Assembly (NCBI GenBank): GCA_964611385.1
Contig: CAZSXS010000001.1
Span: 32,043-96,042 of the forward strand
Direction of reading: 5' to 3'
DNA from: CAZSXS01 sp964611385
GTDB lineage: Bacteria > Bacillota > Clostridia > Lachnospirales > CAYPQA01
DNA length: 64,000 bases
The position numbers and the translations under genes were made by a program. Shown here in pieces: positions 51,067-59,626 of the stretch (position 1 is its first letter; each line of letters begins with the position of its first letter). The notes beneath the pieces are model-generated. The model was not told the origin of the DNA and searched no databases. It was given only the letters and a program-made list of their open reading frames with translations.

Positions 51067-51180
51067 TATATATTCGGCAAAGAGTTTCTCAAATTCTCCG
51101 TTCGCTCATGAACAGGAAACTTGCCTCTGCAAGTTTCCATTCGCTCCGGACAATTTGGAAACTCTACTGCCGAATATATA
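51067..51180. promoter_or_regulatory. Long nested hairpin upstream of glycan cluster
   Basis: TATATATTCGGCA plus AGAGTTTC (51067-51089) pairs with GGAAACTCTACTGCCGAATA and TATA (51157-51180). Inside it, GGAAACTTGC (51115-51124) and GCAAGTTTCC (51129-51138) form a perfect hairpin with loop CTCT. The structure lies in the gap between the divergent PI-PLC and glycosyltransferase genes, 30 bases before the ATG, and may form in the leader RNA. Confidence 0.7.
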
Positions 51181-51210
51181 TTTAAAAATGTCAACTATTT
51201 GAGGTGGAGC

Positions 51211-53022
51211 ATGGAAACGGAATATGACATAAGCAAACGATACGAAAAAAACAGAGCGGCAGTAAAAGCATACCCAAACCTCTACAGCGGCAACTTACCG
51301 CCTTTTGAAGCGGTTTCCGAGCGCATTCTTTGGAAGGATGATTACTGTGTGACCTATACATCCCTTTCACAAACAGATGCGCCCTTTGAGAACAAAACGA
51401 TTTTTCTGGAACGCTTTCATTTGCTCAGCCCATATGGCAAGGTTCTTCTGTTTATCAATGTAATTCACTATAGCGCCCTAGCAGATCTGGAAAAAGCATC
51501 AAGAATAGAAAACGACTTACCCAATTGTCTACTTCCCTTTTATTTATATTTCGATGAGCCTGTTTTTCATGTTTTTTTGCAGCTTTATGATTTGGAGACG
51601 CTGCTTGATTCTTCTCGGGTTGTTTTCTTGGTAGGAAGGACTCACTTTGAGACGTTTTTCAGTGACTTTGATGCGATTGCTCCAGATTTTCTTTTGGGGG
51701 CAGACCTCGAACGGATTAACGGTCTGCTAAAAAAAATCGATGAGCAGAAACAAAATCGATTGGCAGAAGCCCAAGCAGAGGTCATGCGCTACTATGGCCA
51801 GAATGCAGACAAGATTCGGGAACGGGTAAAAGAAGGCCGCCCCAGACTTTTATTCATAACTACCCTGTTCAGCACAGCGATCCAGTACCACTGCCAAAAT
51901 GCATATCAAGCCGCCCTTGCCCTAGGCCTGGAGGCAAGCTTTGTGATTGAAAAGTCTCCTATACACCGGAAGATGTATTATGAAATTGAATTGCAAGCCT
52001 ATAAACCAGACTTGGTTTTTGTTGTTGACCATCTGCGCTTTGAATACCCCTTATTCTCCCTTCTTGAATCGCTTTATTATATCTGCTGGGTGCAGGATCC
52101 CATGCCGCATATTTTTTCCAAGGACAGCCCAGCCAAGTTAGTCCGGCGGGATTTTATTTGCAACCATTACACCAGCTGGCAGGATTTTTTTGAAATCGGC
52201 TACCCGCCGGAAAAAGTAATCAAAGCACCCATTCCCGCCAACGAAACGATTTATAGACCCCTGCTTCTTTCCGAAGGGGAGCAGCAGTATGCTTGCGAAG
52301 TCTGCCTGCTCTGCCATGACTGCAATTTTGACCGCTATGTCCGGGAGGTATCCGAAACCTTCGCTGCCTACAAAGATGACATAAAAGACCTTTTTAACGA
52401 ATATGCTACAATAGCGGTTGAGCAAGAGGAATTCAGATGGCCTGGGAAAAGAATCGCCGACTTTATTGCTGCGTTTCTGAATGAAAGAGGGATCGTATTC
52501 AGCGAAGAAGTGCTTTCCAAGCTAAATAAAGGCCTTGGGATCAGCGCAGCCCAGAAACTCTACAGACTTTGCTTGGCTCGGTGGCTGATTGAGGCTGGAT
52601 TTGATGTCAAGCTTTGGGGGAAGGACTGGCTTGAACTGGAAGAATTTAAAGACTATGCCTGCGGGATTGCAGAAAACGGAGAATCCTTATCCAAAATCCT
52701 GCAAGCAGCCAAAATTGTTCTGGGCAACAATGTACACATGACAGGAGCCGCCCGAGCCTGGGAAAGTATGCTGAGCGGGGCTTTTTACCTATCCAACCGA
52801 ATTAAAACGGAACTGGACATGGCAAATCTTTGGGAAATCATAGGGGAAGCAGTGGCTTCCTTTCAAAGCAAAGAGGACTTGATCCCAAAAGTTCACTATT
52901 ACCTACAAAATGAAGAAGAAAGACTGCGACTAGCCAAGATCGGGCGAGAAGCCGCCCTAAGTAAAATGACCTTTAAGTCCTTCATTGAAAGATTGATTCA
53001 AGAGCTAGCGGATAGGGTGTAG
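51211..53022 (+). CDS. CgeB-like glycosyltransferase
   Basis: A 603-residue protein from ATG 51211 after GAGGTGG. The C-terminal third (LYRLCLARWLIEAGFDVKLWGKDWLE..., LSKILQAAKIVLGNNVHMTG, RAWESMLSGAFYLSNRIKTE) is the Glyco_trans_1_2 fold of spore-coat protein CgeB and relatives. The middle contains a nucleotide-sugar-like Rossmann half. No signal peptide or span exists, so the enzyme is cytoplasmic. It starts a run of same-direction sugar-metabolism genes. Transfer of an unusual sugar to a spore or surface protein is inferred. Confidence 0.78.
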   Translation: METEYDISKRYEKNRAAVKAYPNLYSGNLPPFEAVSERILWKDDYCVTYTSLSQTDAPFENKTIFLERFHLLSPYGKVLLFINVIHYSALADLEKASRIENDLPNCLLPFYLYFDEPVFHVFLQLYDLETLLDSSRVVFLVGRTHFETFFSDFDAIAPDFLLGADLERINGLLKKIDEQKQNRLAEAQAEVMRYYGQNADKIRERVKEGRPRLLFITTLFSTAIQYHCQNAYQAALALGLEASFVIEKSPIHRKMYYEIELQAYKPDLVFVVDHLRFEYPLFSLLESLYYICWVQDPMPHIFSKDSPAKLVRRDFICNHYTSWQDFFEIGYPPEKVIKAPIPANETIYRPLLLSEGEQQYACEVCLLCHDCNFDRYVREVSETFAAYKDDIKDLFNEYATIAVEQEEFRWPGKRIADFIAAFLNERGIVFSEEVLSKLNKGLGISAAQKLYRLCLARWLIEAGFDVKLWGKDWLELEEFKDYACGIAENGESLSKILQAAKIVLGNNVHMTGAARAWESMLSGAFYLSNRIKTELDMANLWEIIGEAVASFQSKEDLIPKVHYYLQNEEERLRLAKIGREAALSKMTFKSFIERLIQELADRV

Positions 53023-53072
53023 CCACCCAGCGGGGCATATTTTAGAAAGATTTTAAAAAGTGAGAGGTTTCT

Positions 53073-54131
53073 ATGTCTGATTTAAGGCTGGATTCACAAA
53101 AGCTGATTTACCATCCGGAGGCTGTGGCTGCTTGGCTTTTGGGGAAAGAGATAAGCCCCCTTGAGCTGGAAATCGGCTTAAGCGGGGCTTGTAATCATCG
53201 TTGTATTTTTTGTGCGGTGGACTATTGCGGCTACCAGCCTCGGATGCTAGACACGGGTATTTTGCTTAAAAACGTAAAGGCCCTGTCCAAGCGAGGCTTG
53301 AAAAGTATCAATTACTCTGGTGAGGGTGAGCCTTTGATTCATAAAGAGGCACCCTATATTTTTAATGAGACCAAGGCTCTTGGGATTGAGATTGGCATGT
53401 CCACCAATGGGGTACTCTTTGGGGAGGAACAATGTAAGGCTTGCTTGAAATCCTTCTCTTGGGTGCGGTACAGCATTGGGGGCATACGGGATAGCAGTTA
53501 TAAAAAGATACACCGCTGCAAGGAAGGGGACTTAAGCAAGGCCTTGGCCAACCTACAGACTGCCGTGGATGAAAAGCACAGGCAACAATTAAAGGTGATC
53601 ATCGGGGTACAGTTGATTTTATTGGAGGAAAACAAGGCTGAGGTCATTGAGATGGCGCAGACCCTTCGAGGAATCGGAGTTGACTACTTTACGGTAAAGT
53701 CCTATTCGTGGCATCCTCAAAGTTTGAATAAGCTGGATATAAGCTATGAGGATTTGCAGGAGATGGAGCAGGAACTCAAAAGCTTGGAGACGGATCGATA
53801 CAAAATTTATTTTAGAACCAACTCCATGAAAAAAATAAACGGCATAAAGCCATATGATTGCTGTTATGGCCTGCCCTTTATGGTTTACATAGATGCCGCT
53901 GGGAATTTGTATCCCTGCATTGTATTTCTGGGCAGAAAAGAGTTTGCCTACGGGAATCTTTATGAAAAGGATTTTACCGAAATTTGGAGCAGTGAGCGAA
54001 AGAGAGAAGTAATGGCTCTGTTTCAAAAAGACTTCCTGAATCAAAATTGCCGAGATGCCTGCCGCCTGGATGAAATCAACCGTTATTTGCACCGGCTTCG
54101 GCAACCGGAGGAGAATGATAACTTTATTTAA
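53073..54131 (+). CDS. Radical SAM/SPASM-type enzyme 1
   Basis: A 352-residue radical SAM enzyme. The [4Fe-4S] motif CNHRCIFC (Cys40, Cys44, Cys47) is followed by the GEGEP motif in SGEGEPLIH. The C-terminus has cysteines in DCCYGLPFM, YPCIVFLG and QNCRDACRLDE, typical of an auxiliary cluster (SPASM or twitch). It is related to MoaA/PqqE-type fold enzymes but also to radical SAM enzymes in sugar or peptide pathways. It is followed by a transketolase gene at 10 bases. Substrate unknown. Confidence 0.85.
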   Translation: MSDLRLDSQKLIYHPEAVAAWLLGKEISPLELEIGLSGACNHRCIFCAVDYCGYQPRMLDTGILLKNVKALSKRGLKSINYSGEGEPLIHKEAPYIFNETKALGIEIGMSTNGVLFGEEQCKACLKSFSWVRYSIGGIRDSSYKKIHRCKEGDLSKALANLQTAVDEKHRQQLKVIIGVQLILLEENKAEVIEMAQTLRGIGVDYFTVKSYSWHPQSLNKLDISYEDLQEMEQELKSLETDRYKIYFRTNSMKKINGIKPYDCCYGLPFMVYIDAAGNLYPCIVFLGRKEFAYGNLYEKDFTEIWSSERKREVMALFQKDFLNQNCRDACRLDEINRYLHRLRQPEENDNFI

Positions 54132-54141
54132 AGGGGTTGCT

Positions 54142-55008
54142 ATGGCGTATTGTAATCAAGTTTCAACGCCCACTAAGGAAGAACCGCTCTACTACACCGA
54201 ATGCTGCAAGGCCATCCGAAGGAAGATTTTTAAGCTGGGCTATGCAGCAAAGGGGGCGCACCTGGGAGGCTGCTTTTCGGCGGTGGAGATTTTGACTGCG
54301 CTGTATCTGGGCGGCGTATTGAAGCTGACGCCGGAGAACCTGAGCAGCCCCGCGCGGAATCGCTTTGTCCTCAGTAAGGGTCATGCGGGGCTTGCTCTTT
54401 ATGCTGTCTTGCATGAATGCGGACTGATCGGCGAGATCATACAGTCCTATTGTCAAGAAAGCGGCTGCCTTGGGGTTCACCCCAAGCGAAACGAGTTGCC
54501 CGGCATTGAGGCCACAACAGGCTCTTTGGGACATGGGCTTTCTTATGCGCTGGGCCTGGCCCTGGGGGCTAGACTTGCCGGGCTTTCCTTCCAGGTATAC
54601 TGCCTGTTGGGGGACGGGGAATGCCAAGAGGGGAGCGTGTGGGAGGCAGCCTTGTTTGCAGGGCAGCAGCGCATTGGGAATCTGACGGCTATCATTGATT
54701 CCAACCGACTGCAAGCCATGGATCGCCTGGAAGCCATAGTGGACATGGAACCTTTCGAAAGCAAGTGGAAGTCCTTTGGCTGGGACTGTCGCCGCGTGGA
54801 TGGGCACAATGTGCCGGAGTTGGTGGAGGCGCTTACAGACAAAAACCCAGCAAAGCCCACCGTGCTGATTGCCGATACCGTGAAGGGAAAAGGCGTTTCC
54901 TTTATGGAAGGCAAGGCCCTGTGGCATTACCGTATGCCGGACGAAAGCGAGCTGGACCTTGTATGCCTGGAGCTTGGGCTGTCCAAAAAGGAGCTTGTGT
55001 ATCCATGA
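54142..55008 (+). CDS. Transketolase, N-terminal (TPP-binding) subunit
   Basis: A 288-residue stand-alone TPP domain from ATG 54142, after AAGGGG; codons upstream belong to the previous gene. Motifs: GHLGGCFSAVEILTALY-like start (GAHLGGCFSAVEILTALYLG), SKGHAGLALY, EATTGSLGHGLS and the TPP motif GDGECQEGSVWEAALFAG. With the next gene it makes a two-subunit transketolase, a type common in secondary and cell-surface sugar clusters. Its stop overlaps the next start (ATGA). It should transfer C2 units between ketose and aldose phosphates. Confidence 0.92.
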   Translation: MAYCNQVSTPTKEEPLYYTECCKAIRRKIFKLGYAAKGAHLGGCFSAVEILTALYLGGVLKLTPENLSSPARNRFVLSKGHAGLALYAVLHECGLIGEIIQSYCQESGCLGVHPKRNELPGIEATTGSLGHGLSYALGLALGARLAGLSFQVYCLLGDGECQEGSVWEAALFAGQQRIGNLTAIIDSNRLQAMDRLEAIVDMEPFESKWKSFGWDCRRVDGHNVPELVEALTDKNPAKPTVLIADTVKGKGVSFMEGKALWHYRMPDESELDLVCLELGLSKKELVYP

Positions 55009-55934
55009 GAAATGCCTTTATTCAAGCACTCTACGAACTGGCTGCCCTGGATCCCAGGATTTGCGCACTGATTTCCGACAATGGGGCCATTGTGTTTGAC
55101 CGCTTCAAGGCGGACTTTGGAGATCGGCTGATCAATTTCGGGATCTCTGAGTGCAATATGATCGCTGCCGCTGCGGGGATGGCCTCCTTGGGACTTATTC
55201 CCTTTGCCTATACCATTTCGAACTTTCTAAGCATGAGGGCCTTTGAATTTATCCGCAACGATATTTGTATCAACAAAGCCAATGTAAAGCTGGTGGGGAT
55301 CGGAGCCGGGTTTTCCTACAGTGCGCTGGGCACCACCCATCACGGCACGGAGGATATGGCCATCCTGCGCCCTTTGCCTTCTCTGTACATTGTTTCTCCA
55401 GCCTCAGCTGCTGAGACAAAGGCAGCGGTTCAGGCTATGGCTTCCATTGAGGCCCCTGTTTATTTACGGCTGGGAGGGGGCGGGTTAATGGATGCCGACA
55501 GTACAATCCTTTCGGATCGCTTTGCGCTTGGAAAGGGTGTCCGAATCAAAAACGGGAAGGACTTAAGCCTTCTTTCTACAGGCTCTATCCTTACAGAAGT
55601 CATACAGGCTGCTAAGGACTTGGAGGCCTTGGGGATTGAAGCCGGAGTCGTACATATACACACCGTCAAGCCCATTGACGAAGAACTCATTCTTTCCGTG
55701 GCCACGGAATCAGCCGCTCTTGTCACCATAGAGGAACATTCCGTTACCGGGGGACTTGGGGATGCGGTCTTGGAGCTCTGCGCAAGGAAGGGCTGCTTAC
55801 CCAAGCGCTTTCTCAAAATCGGCCTGGAAGGTTTTGCTGTGGGCTACGGATCCTATGCTTATCTGAAAAAAGCAAACGGACTGGATGCAGAGGGAATCGT
55901 AAAGCGAATTTTACGTGTAGGGGGGGCTTTATGA
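55005..55934 (+). CDS. Transketolase, C-terminal subunit
   Basis: A 309-residue pyrimidine-binding plus C-terminal domain. It starts MRNAFIQALYELAALDPRIC, and includes DRLINFGISECNMIAAAAGM, the TPP-facing Glu in that motif, TTHHGTEDMAILR and EEHSVTGGLGDAVLELC, the C-terminal domain seen in transketolase and DXS. It overlaps genes on both sides by 4 bases. Partner of the gene at 54142. Separate subunits encoded away from the pentose phosphate genes suggest a specialised sugar reaction. Confidence 0.92.
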   Translation: MRNAFIQALYELAALDPRICALISDNGAIVFDRFKADFGDRLINFGISECNMIAAAAGMASLGLIPFAYTISNFLSMRAFEFIRNDICINKANVKLVGIGAGFSYSALGTTHHGTEDMAILRPLPSLYIVSPASAAETKAAVQAMASIEAPVYLRLGGGGLMDADSTILSDRFALGKGVRIKNGKDLSLLSTGSILTEVIQAAKDLEALGIEAGVVHIHTVKPIDEELILSVATESAALVTIEEHSVTGGLGDAVLELCARKGCLPKRFLKIGLEGFAVGYGSYAYLKKANGLDAEGIVKRILRVGGAL

Positions 55935-56641
55935 GCGAGAAAATCGAAAAGACCGAAAAAACACTTTGGGATTTTTACGGAGCGATCCAAAAAGAAAAGC
56001 CGATTGAACTGGGGCCGTACACCTCGTATCGCTTCCTTAACTCCCCCAGGCAGCTGCTCTTTTCCATTGCCAGATATAAATTTGCCGCCAAGCTCTTTGG
56101 GAGTAAGCAAAGAATCCTAGAGCTTGGCGGGGGGGACGGCCTGGGGGCTTACTACCTGTCTGAGTTTGAGCATGAGGTAAGCTGTGTTGACTTTGACGGG
56201 ACTTCCATCGGCTGGGCAAAGGAGAATCCTGTCCTTTCCCACATTCACTTTATTGAGGATAATTTTTTGGGTCAAAGCTATGGTGTGTTTGACGGCGTGG
56301 TTTCCTTTGATGTGCTGGAACATATTTATCCGCGTAACGAAGGTCTCTTCATGCACACGATCAAGAAAAACCTCTCGGAACACGGGGTCTTGATCCTGGG
56401 GACACCTTCCCTGGAAAGCCAGCAGTATGCCGGTAAGGACATCGGAGGCGCTCATGTCAATCTCTATACCGGCGAAGGCCTAAGGGAATTGCTCTCCGAG
56501 CATTTTCACCATGTTTTCTTGTTTACACAAAACGACGAAATCATCCATACAGGCTTTTTCCCCATGGCCAATTATCTCATTGCCCTTTGCTGCGGGAAAA
56601 AGGAATCTACGGACGGAGGTATTCATGAGCCAAGCCCATAA
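55931..56641 (+). CDS. SAM-dependent methyltransferase 1
   Basis: A 236-residue class I methyltransferase. The SAM motif RILELGGGDGLGAYYLSEF and the later VSFDVLEHIYP and VLILGTPSL segments are typical of the type 11 family. It overlaps the transketolase gene by 4 bases and the next radical SAM gene by 17 bases. It may methylate a sugar, lipid or polymer product of the cluster; the target is unknown. Confidence 0.88.
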   Translation: MSEKIEKTEKTLWDFYGAIQKEKPIELGPYTSYRFLNSPRQLLFSIARYKFAAKLFGSKQRILELGGGDGLGAYYLSEFEHEVSCVDFDGTSIGWAKENPVLSHIHFIEDNFLGQSYGVFDGVVSFDVLEHIYPRNEGLFMHTIKKNLSEHGVLILGTPSLESQQYAGKDIGGAHVNLYTGEGLRELLSEHFHHVFLFTQNDEIIHTGFFPMANYLIALCCGKKESTDGGIHEPSP

Positions 56642-57713
56642 GCCGGAAGCCACACCTTACAGCCGATTAAAAATATTTCACCACGAGGAACTAATCAAAA
56701 AGCTGGGAACAGGACAACGCTGTGCGCCTCTTCGTATCCGCATAAAGCCTACCAATCGCTGCAACCATAACTGTACCTTTTGCCACTACCTGAATCCCTA
56801 CTTAACCTTGGATCACTTCAAGCCCGATGACTTTATTGACCGCGAAAGAATGCTGTCCACGCTGCGGTCGATCCAAAAAGCCGGAACCAAGGCCATTGTC
56901 TTTTCCGGCGGCGGCGAACCGCTTCTTTATCCCTATATGGAAGACAGTGTGGAACTCGCCAAGAGCTTGGGTCTTGAATATGCCTTAATCACCAACGGAA
57001 CCCTGCTGAAAGGGCGGCTGGCGGAACTGTTTGCGGAAGCCAAATGGGTAAGGATCTCCATCAATTCTGTCCGAGACGAGGTATACTGCAAAAGCCGGGA
57101 CATCAAAGCGGGTGAATTTACCAAGCTGTGCAGTGTGATTGAGTCCTTCGGCAAACAGAAAAAATCAGGCTGCGAACTGGGTATCAACTTTGTAATTGGG
57201 CCGGAAAACTACGCTGAGATCATTGAAGCCGGACTATTACTAAAATCCCTGGGCGTCAATCACATCAAATTCTCCGCCCAATTCAGCAACACCTTTCAGG
57301 AAGACCACGCTCCCTTTAAGGACGAAGCCCTACAACAGCTGGCAGAACTAAAGCAAGAGCAAACAGAAGCCTTCAAAATCATCAACTTATATGAAGGTGA
57401 CCTGCAAGCCCACGGCACCTGCGCAACCTTCCGGCGCTCCTACTCACACTGTTACGCCAAGGAATTTTCCTGCGTGATCGGTGCAGACTCCAGGGTGTAC
57501 TTCTGCCACGATAAGGCCTACCTCAAAGACGGCGTAGCCTTCGACCTGAAAGACGGTTCCTTTCACGAGCTTTGGGCAGCCCCCGAAATCCTCCAAAAGT
57601 ACCAAGCCTTCCAAGCCGATCAGGTCTGCCCCCACCACTGTACATACGATGAATTAAATGCACTCCTTCATGCCTTTTTCGGGATAAAAAAAGAACATAT
57701 CAATTTTATATAG
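56625..57713 (+). CDS. Radical SAM enzyme 2
   Basis: A 362-residue enzyme with radical SAM motif CNHNCTFC (Cys46, Cys50, Cys53) and SGGGEPLLYP. Late cysteines (GTCATFRRSYSHCYAKEFSC, YFCHDKAYLK, CPHHCTYDE) suggest a SPASM-type auxiliary cluster. The ATG at 56625 follows GGAGG. It overlaps the methyltransferase gene by 17 bases and shares layout with the first radical SAM of the cluster but is not a close duplicate. Substrate unknown. Confidence 0.85.
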   Translation: MSQAHKPEATPYSRLKIFHHEELIKKLGTGQRCAPLRIRIKPTNRCNHNCTFCHYLNPYLTLDHFKPDDFIDRERMLSTLRSIQKAGTKAIVFSGGGEPLLYPYMEDSVELAKSLGLEYALITNGTLLKGRLAELFAEAKWVRISINSVRDEVYCKSRDIKAGEFTKLCSVIESFGKQKKSGCELGINFVIGPENYAEIIEAGLLLKSLGVNHIKFSAQFSNTFQEDHAPFKDEALQQLAELKQEQTEAFKIINLYEGDLQAHGTCATFRRSYSHCYAKEFSCVIGADSRVYFCHDKAYLKDGVAFDLKDGSFHELWAAPEILQKYQAFQADQVCPHHCTYDELNALLHAFFGIKKEHINFI

Positions 57714-57721
57714 AAGTTATA

Positions 57722-57813
57722 CTCAGCTTCTTTAACAATTACCAAGCCCGCCATCATTCACCCCAAATGGATTCCACTGTTCTGCGTGGCGGCTTTGTAA
57801 AACTGAACGTGAT
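57722..57813. repeat. Dispersed repeat family B copy
   Basis: Left end CTCAGCTTCTTTAACAATTA plus CCAAGCCCGCCATCATTC; right end GCGTGGCGGCTTTGTAAAAC then TGAACGTGATAAC. The inner inverted segment CCGCCA/TGGCGG is kept, while the last bases of the right end differ from GACTGAG. A family A copy begins 11 bases further on. Confidence 0.65.
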
Positions 57814-57823
57814 AACTATAACT

Positions 57824-57930
57824 CCCCACGCCCGGCTTTTTTGAAAGGGATAGGAGGGGTTTGGGGGAGGGAAGGGAAAACTTTTTTCGCCGTTTGAAAA
57901 AAGTTTCCCCTTCCCTCCCCCAAGGTCTTG
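57824..57930. repeat. Dispersed hairpin repeat, family A, copy 3
   Basis: Head CCCACGCCCGGCTTTTTTGA, arms 57861-57888 and 57895-57922 around the loop GCCGTTT. One A-C mismatch occurs in an otherwise complementary 28-base stem. It sits between a radical SAM and a methyltransferase gene and adjoins a family B repeat. Confidence 0.85.
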
Positions 57931-57949
57931 TCCTTATAAAGGAGGTTTT

Positions 57950-58612
57950 ATGCCGCAAATAACCCTTGTCTCACAACTTCATTGCCTAACAGGGCGAAAT
58001 TATACTGAAAGAGTCGTAAAGTATGATAAGCCCGCCTGTGCGGAGGTGGCTAAACAGTTCGGGAAAGACTATTGGGATGGCGAAAGAAAGTTTGGCTATG
58101 GTGGCTATCGCTATGACGGAAGATGGAGTCCAATAGCGGCTGCCCTGAGCGAACGGTATCAGCTCTGCGGCCAAAAGAAAGTCCTGGACGTGGGCTGTGG
58201 TAAGGGCTTTTTGCTCTATGAATTGACCCAACATAATCCTCAGCTTTCCGTGACTGGCCTTGACCCTTCTGTCTATGCCCTTGAACATGCCAAGGAGGAA
58301 GTTAAACCCTTCCTGCAAGTCGGTCGAGCCGAAGCCCTGCCCTTCCCTGATCATTCCTTTGACTTGGTCATTTCTGTAATGACCTTGCATAACCTCTACC
58401 TGTATGACCTCAAAAAAGCAGTCGAAGAAATCATTCGAGTCTCAAAGAAAGACGCCTACATCTGCGTTGAATCCTACCGTAACGAGCGGGAAAAAAATAA
58501 CCTACTGTGCTGGCAGCTTACTTGTGAGGCTTTTTTTACTCCAGAGGAATGGGAGTGGCTCTTTGCCCAGTGGGGCTATGCGGGTGATTATGAGTTCCTT
58601 TATTTTGAATAA
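57950..58612 (+). CDS. SAM-dependent methyltransferase 2
   Basis: A 220-residue class I methyltransferase from ATG 57950 after AGGAGG. SAM motif I is VLDVGCGKGFLLYEL, followed by VTGLDPSVYALEHA, and motif LPFPDHSFDLVISVMTLHNL. It differs from methyltransferase 1 in sequence. It lies 12 bases before the epimerase gene and is separated from the earlier genes by two repeats. The substrate may be a cluster sugar. Confidence 0.9.
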   Translation: MPQITLVSQLHCLTGRNYTERVVKYDKPACAEVAKQFGKDYWDGERKFGYGGYRYDGRWSPIAAALSERYQLCGQKKVLDVGCGKGFLLYELTQHNPQLSVTGLDPSVYALEHAKEEVKPFLQVGRAEALPFPDHSFDLVISVMTLHNLYLYDLKKAVEEIIRVSKKDAYICVESYRNEREKNNLLCWQLTCEAFFTPEEWEWLFAQWGYAGDYEFLYFE

Positions 58613-58624
58613 GCGGAGGTTTGT

Positions 58625-59605
58625 ATGCTGTCTCTTGTAACTGGGGGCGCTGGCTTTATCGGCTCTCACCTTGTGGATTTGTTGTTGGAAAAAGGCCACC
58701 ATATCCGAGTGCTGGATAACTTGTGCTGCGGTAGACCCTCAAATATTCCCCAACATCCATACATAGAATTGATTCAACAGGACATTCGTGATCAAAAGGC
58801 CATCGAAGCCTGCTTCAATGGCGTGGACTATGTCTTCCACCTGGCAGCCCTGGCAGATATCGTGCCCTCTATAGAAAAGGCTCAGGCCTATTACGAAACC
58901 AATGTAACGGGTACCTTTAATATCCTGGAATGTGCTCGTAAATACGAGATCAAAAAGCTGGTCTATGCCGCCTCTTCTTCCTGCTATGGTATTCCCAAGG
59001 AATACCCCACTCAGGAAAGCGCGGAAATAAAACCCCAATACCCCTATGCCCTGACCAAGCGCCTGGGCGAGGAGCTAGTACTTCATTGGGGAAAGGTCTA
59101 TGGCCTGCCCGTACTCAGCCTTCGCCTCTTTAACGTGTATGGCCCTCGTGCAAAAACCTCTGGTACATACGGGGCAGTCTTTGGCGTATTTCTGGCACAA
59201 AAATTAAAAGGCCTGCCCTTTACCGTTGTGGGGGACGGTGAGCAGACCCGAGACTTTACTTATGTTACTGATGTAGCAAACGCTTTTTATAAGGCGGCTA
59301 TATCAGATGTAGAAGGAGAGATTTTTAACGTGGGCAGCGGAGGTACTTATTCCGTCAATGAGCTAGTGAGGCTCTTGGGCGGCGAGGCCGTGCAGATCCC
59401 CAAGCGCCCCGGAGAGCCGGACTGTACCTTTGCCGATATCCAAAAGATTAGACGCATGTTGCACTGGGAGCCCTTGGTTCGCTTTGAGGAGGGCGTAGGC
59501 CATGTGCTAAAAAATATTGACTACTGGAAGGAAGCACCTGTCTGGACTCCTGAGTTAATCGAAGGAGCCACTAAGGACTGGTTTCGTCATCTGAGATTCG
59601 AATAA
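58625..59605 (+). CDS. NAD-dependent epimerase/dehydratase (NDP-sugar)
   Basis: A 326-residue extended short-chain dehydrogenase. The NAD motif VTGGAGFIGSHLVD, a substrate Ser in AASSSCYG, YPYALTK (YxxxK) and the RxFNVYGPR motif identify the NDP-sugar epimerase family, close to UDP-GlcNAc or UDP-glucose 4-epimerase. The enzyme changes a nucleotide sugar in the cytoplasm. It starts 12 bases after the methyltransferase. A 3' end duplication (CTGAGATTCGA twice) is visible near 59600. Confidence 0.92.
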   Translation: MLSLVTGGAGFIGSHLVDLLLEKGHHIRVLDNLCCGRPSNIPQHPYIELIQQDIRDQKAIEACFNGVDYVFHLAALADIVPSIEKAQAYYETNVTGTFNILECARKYEIKKLVYAASSSCYGIPKEYPTQESAEIKPQYPYALTKRLGEELVLHWGKVYGLPVLSLRLFNVYGPRAKTSGTYGAVFGVFLAQKLKGLPFTVVGDGEQTRDFTYVTDVANAFYKAAISDVEGEIFNVGSGGTYSVNELVRLLGGEAVQIPKRPGEPDCTFADIQKIRRMLHWEPLVRFEEGVGHVLKNIDYWKEAPVWTPELIEGATKDWFRHLRFE

Positions 59606-59626
59606 TTCTGAGATTCGAGTAATATT

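Noticed and set aside
54163..54927. Minus-strand 254-codon frame
   Set aside because: Antisense to the transketolase N-terminal gene, whose TPP motifs and coupling are clear; no ribosome site on the minus strand.
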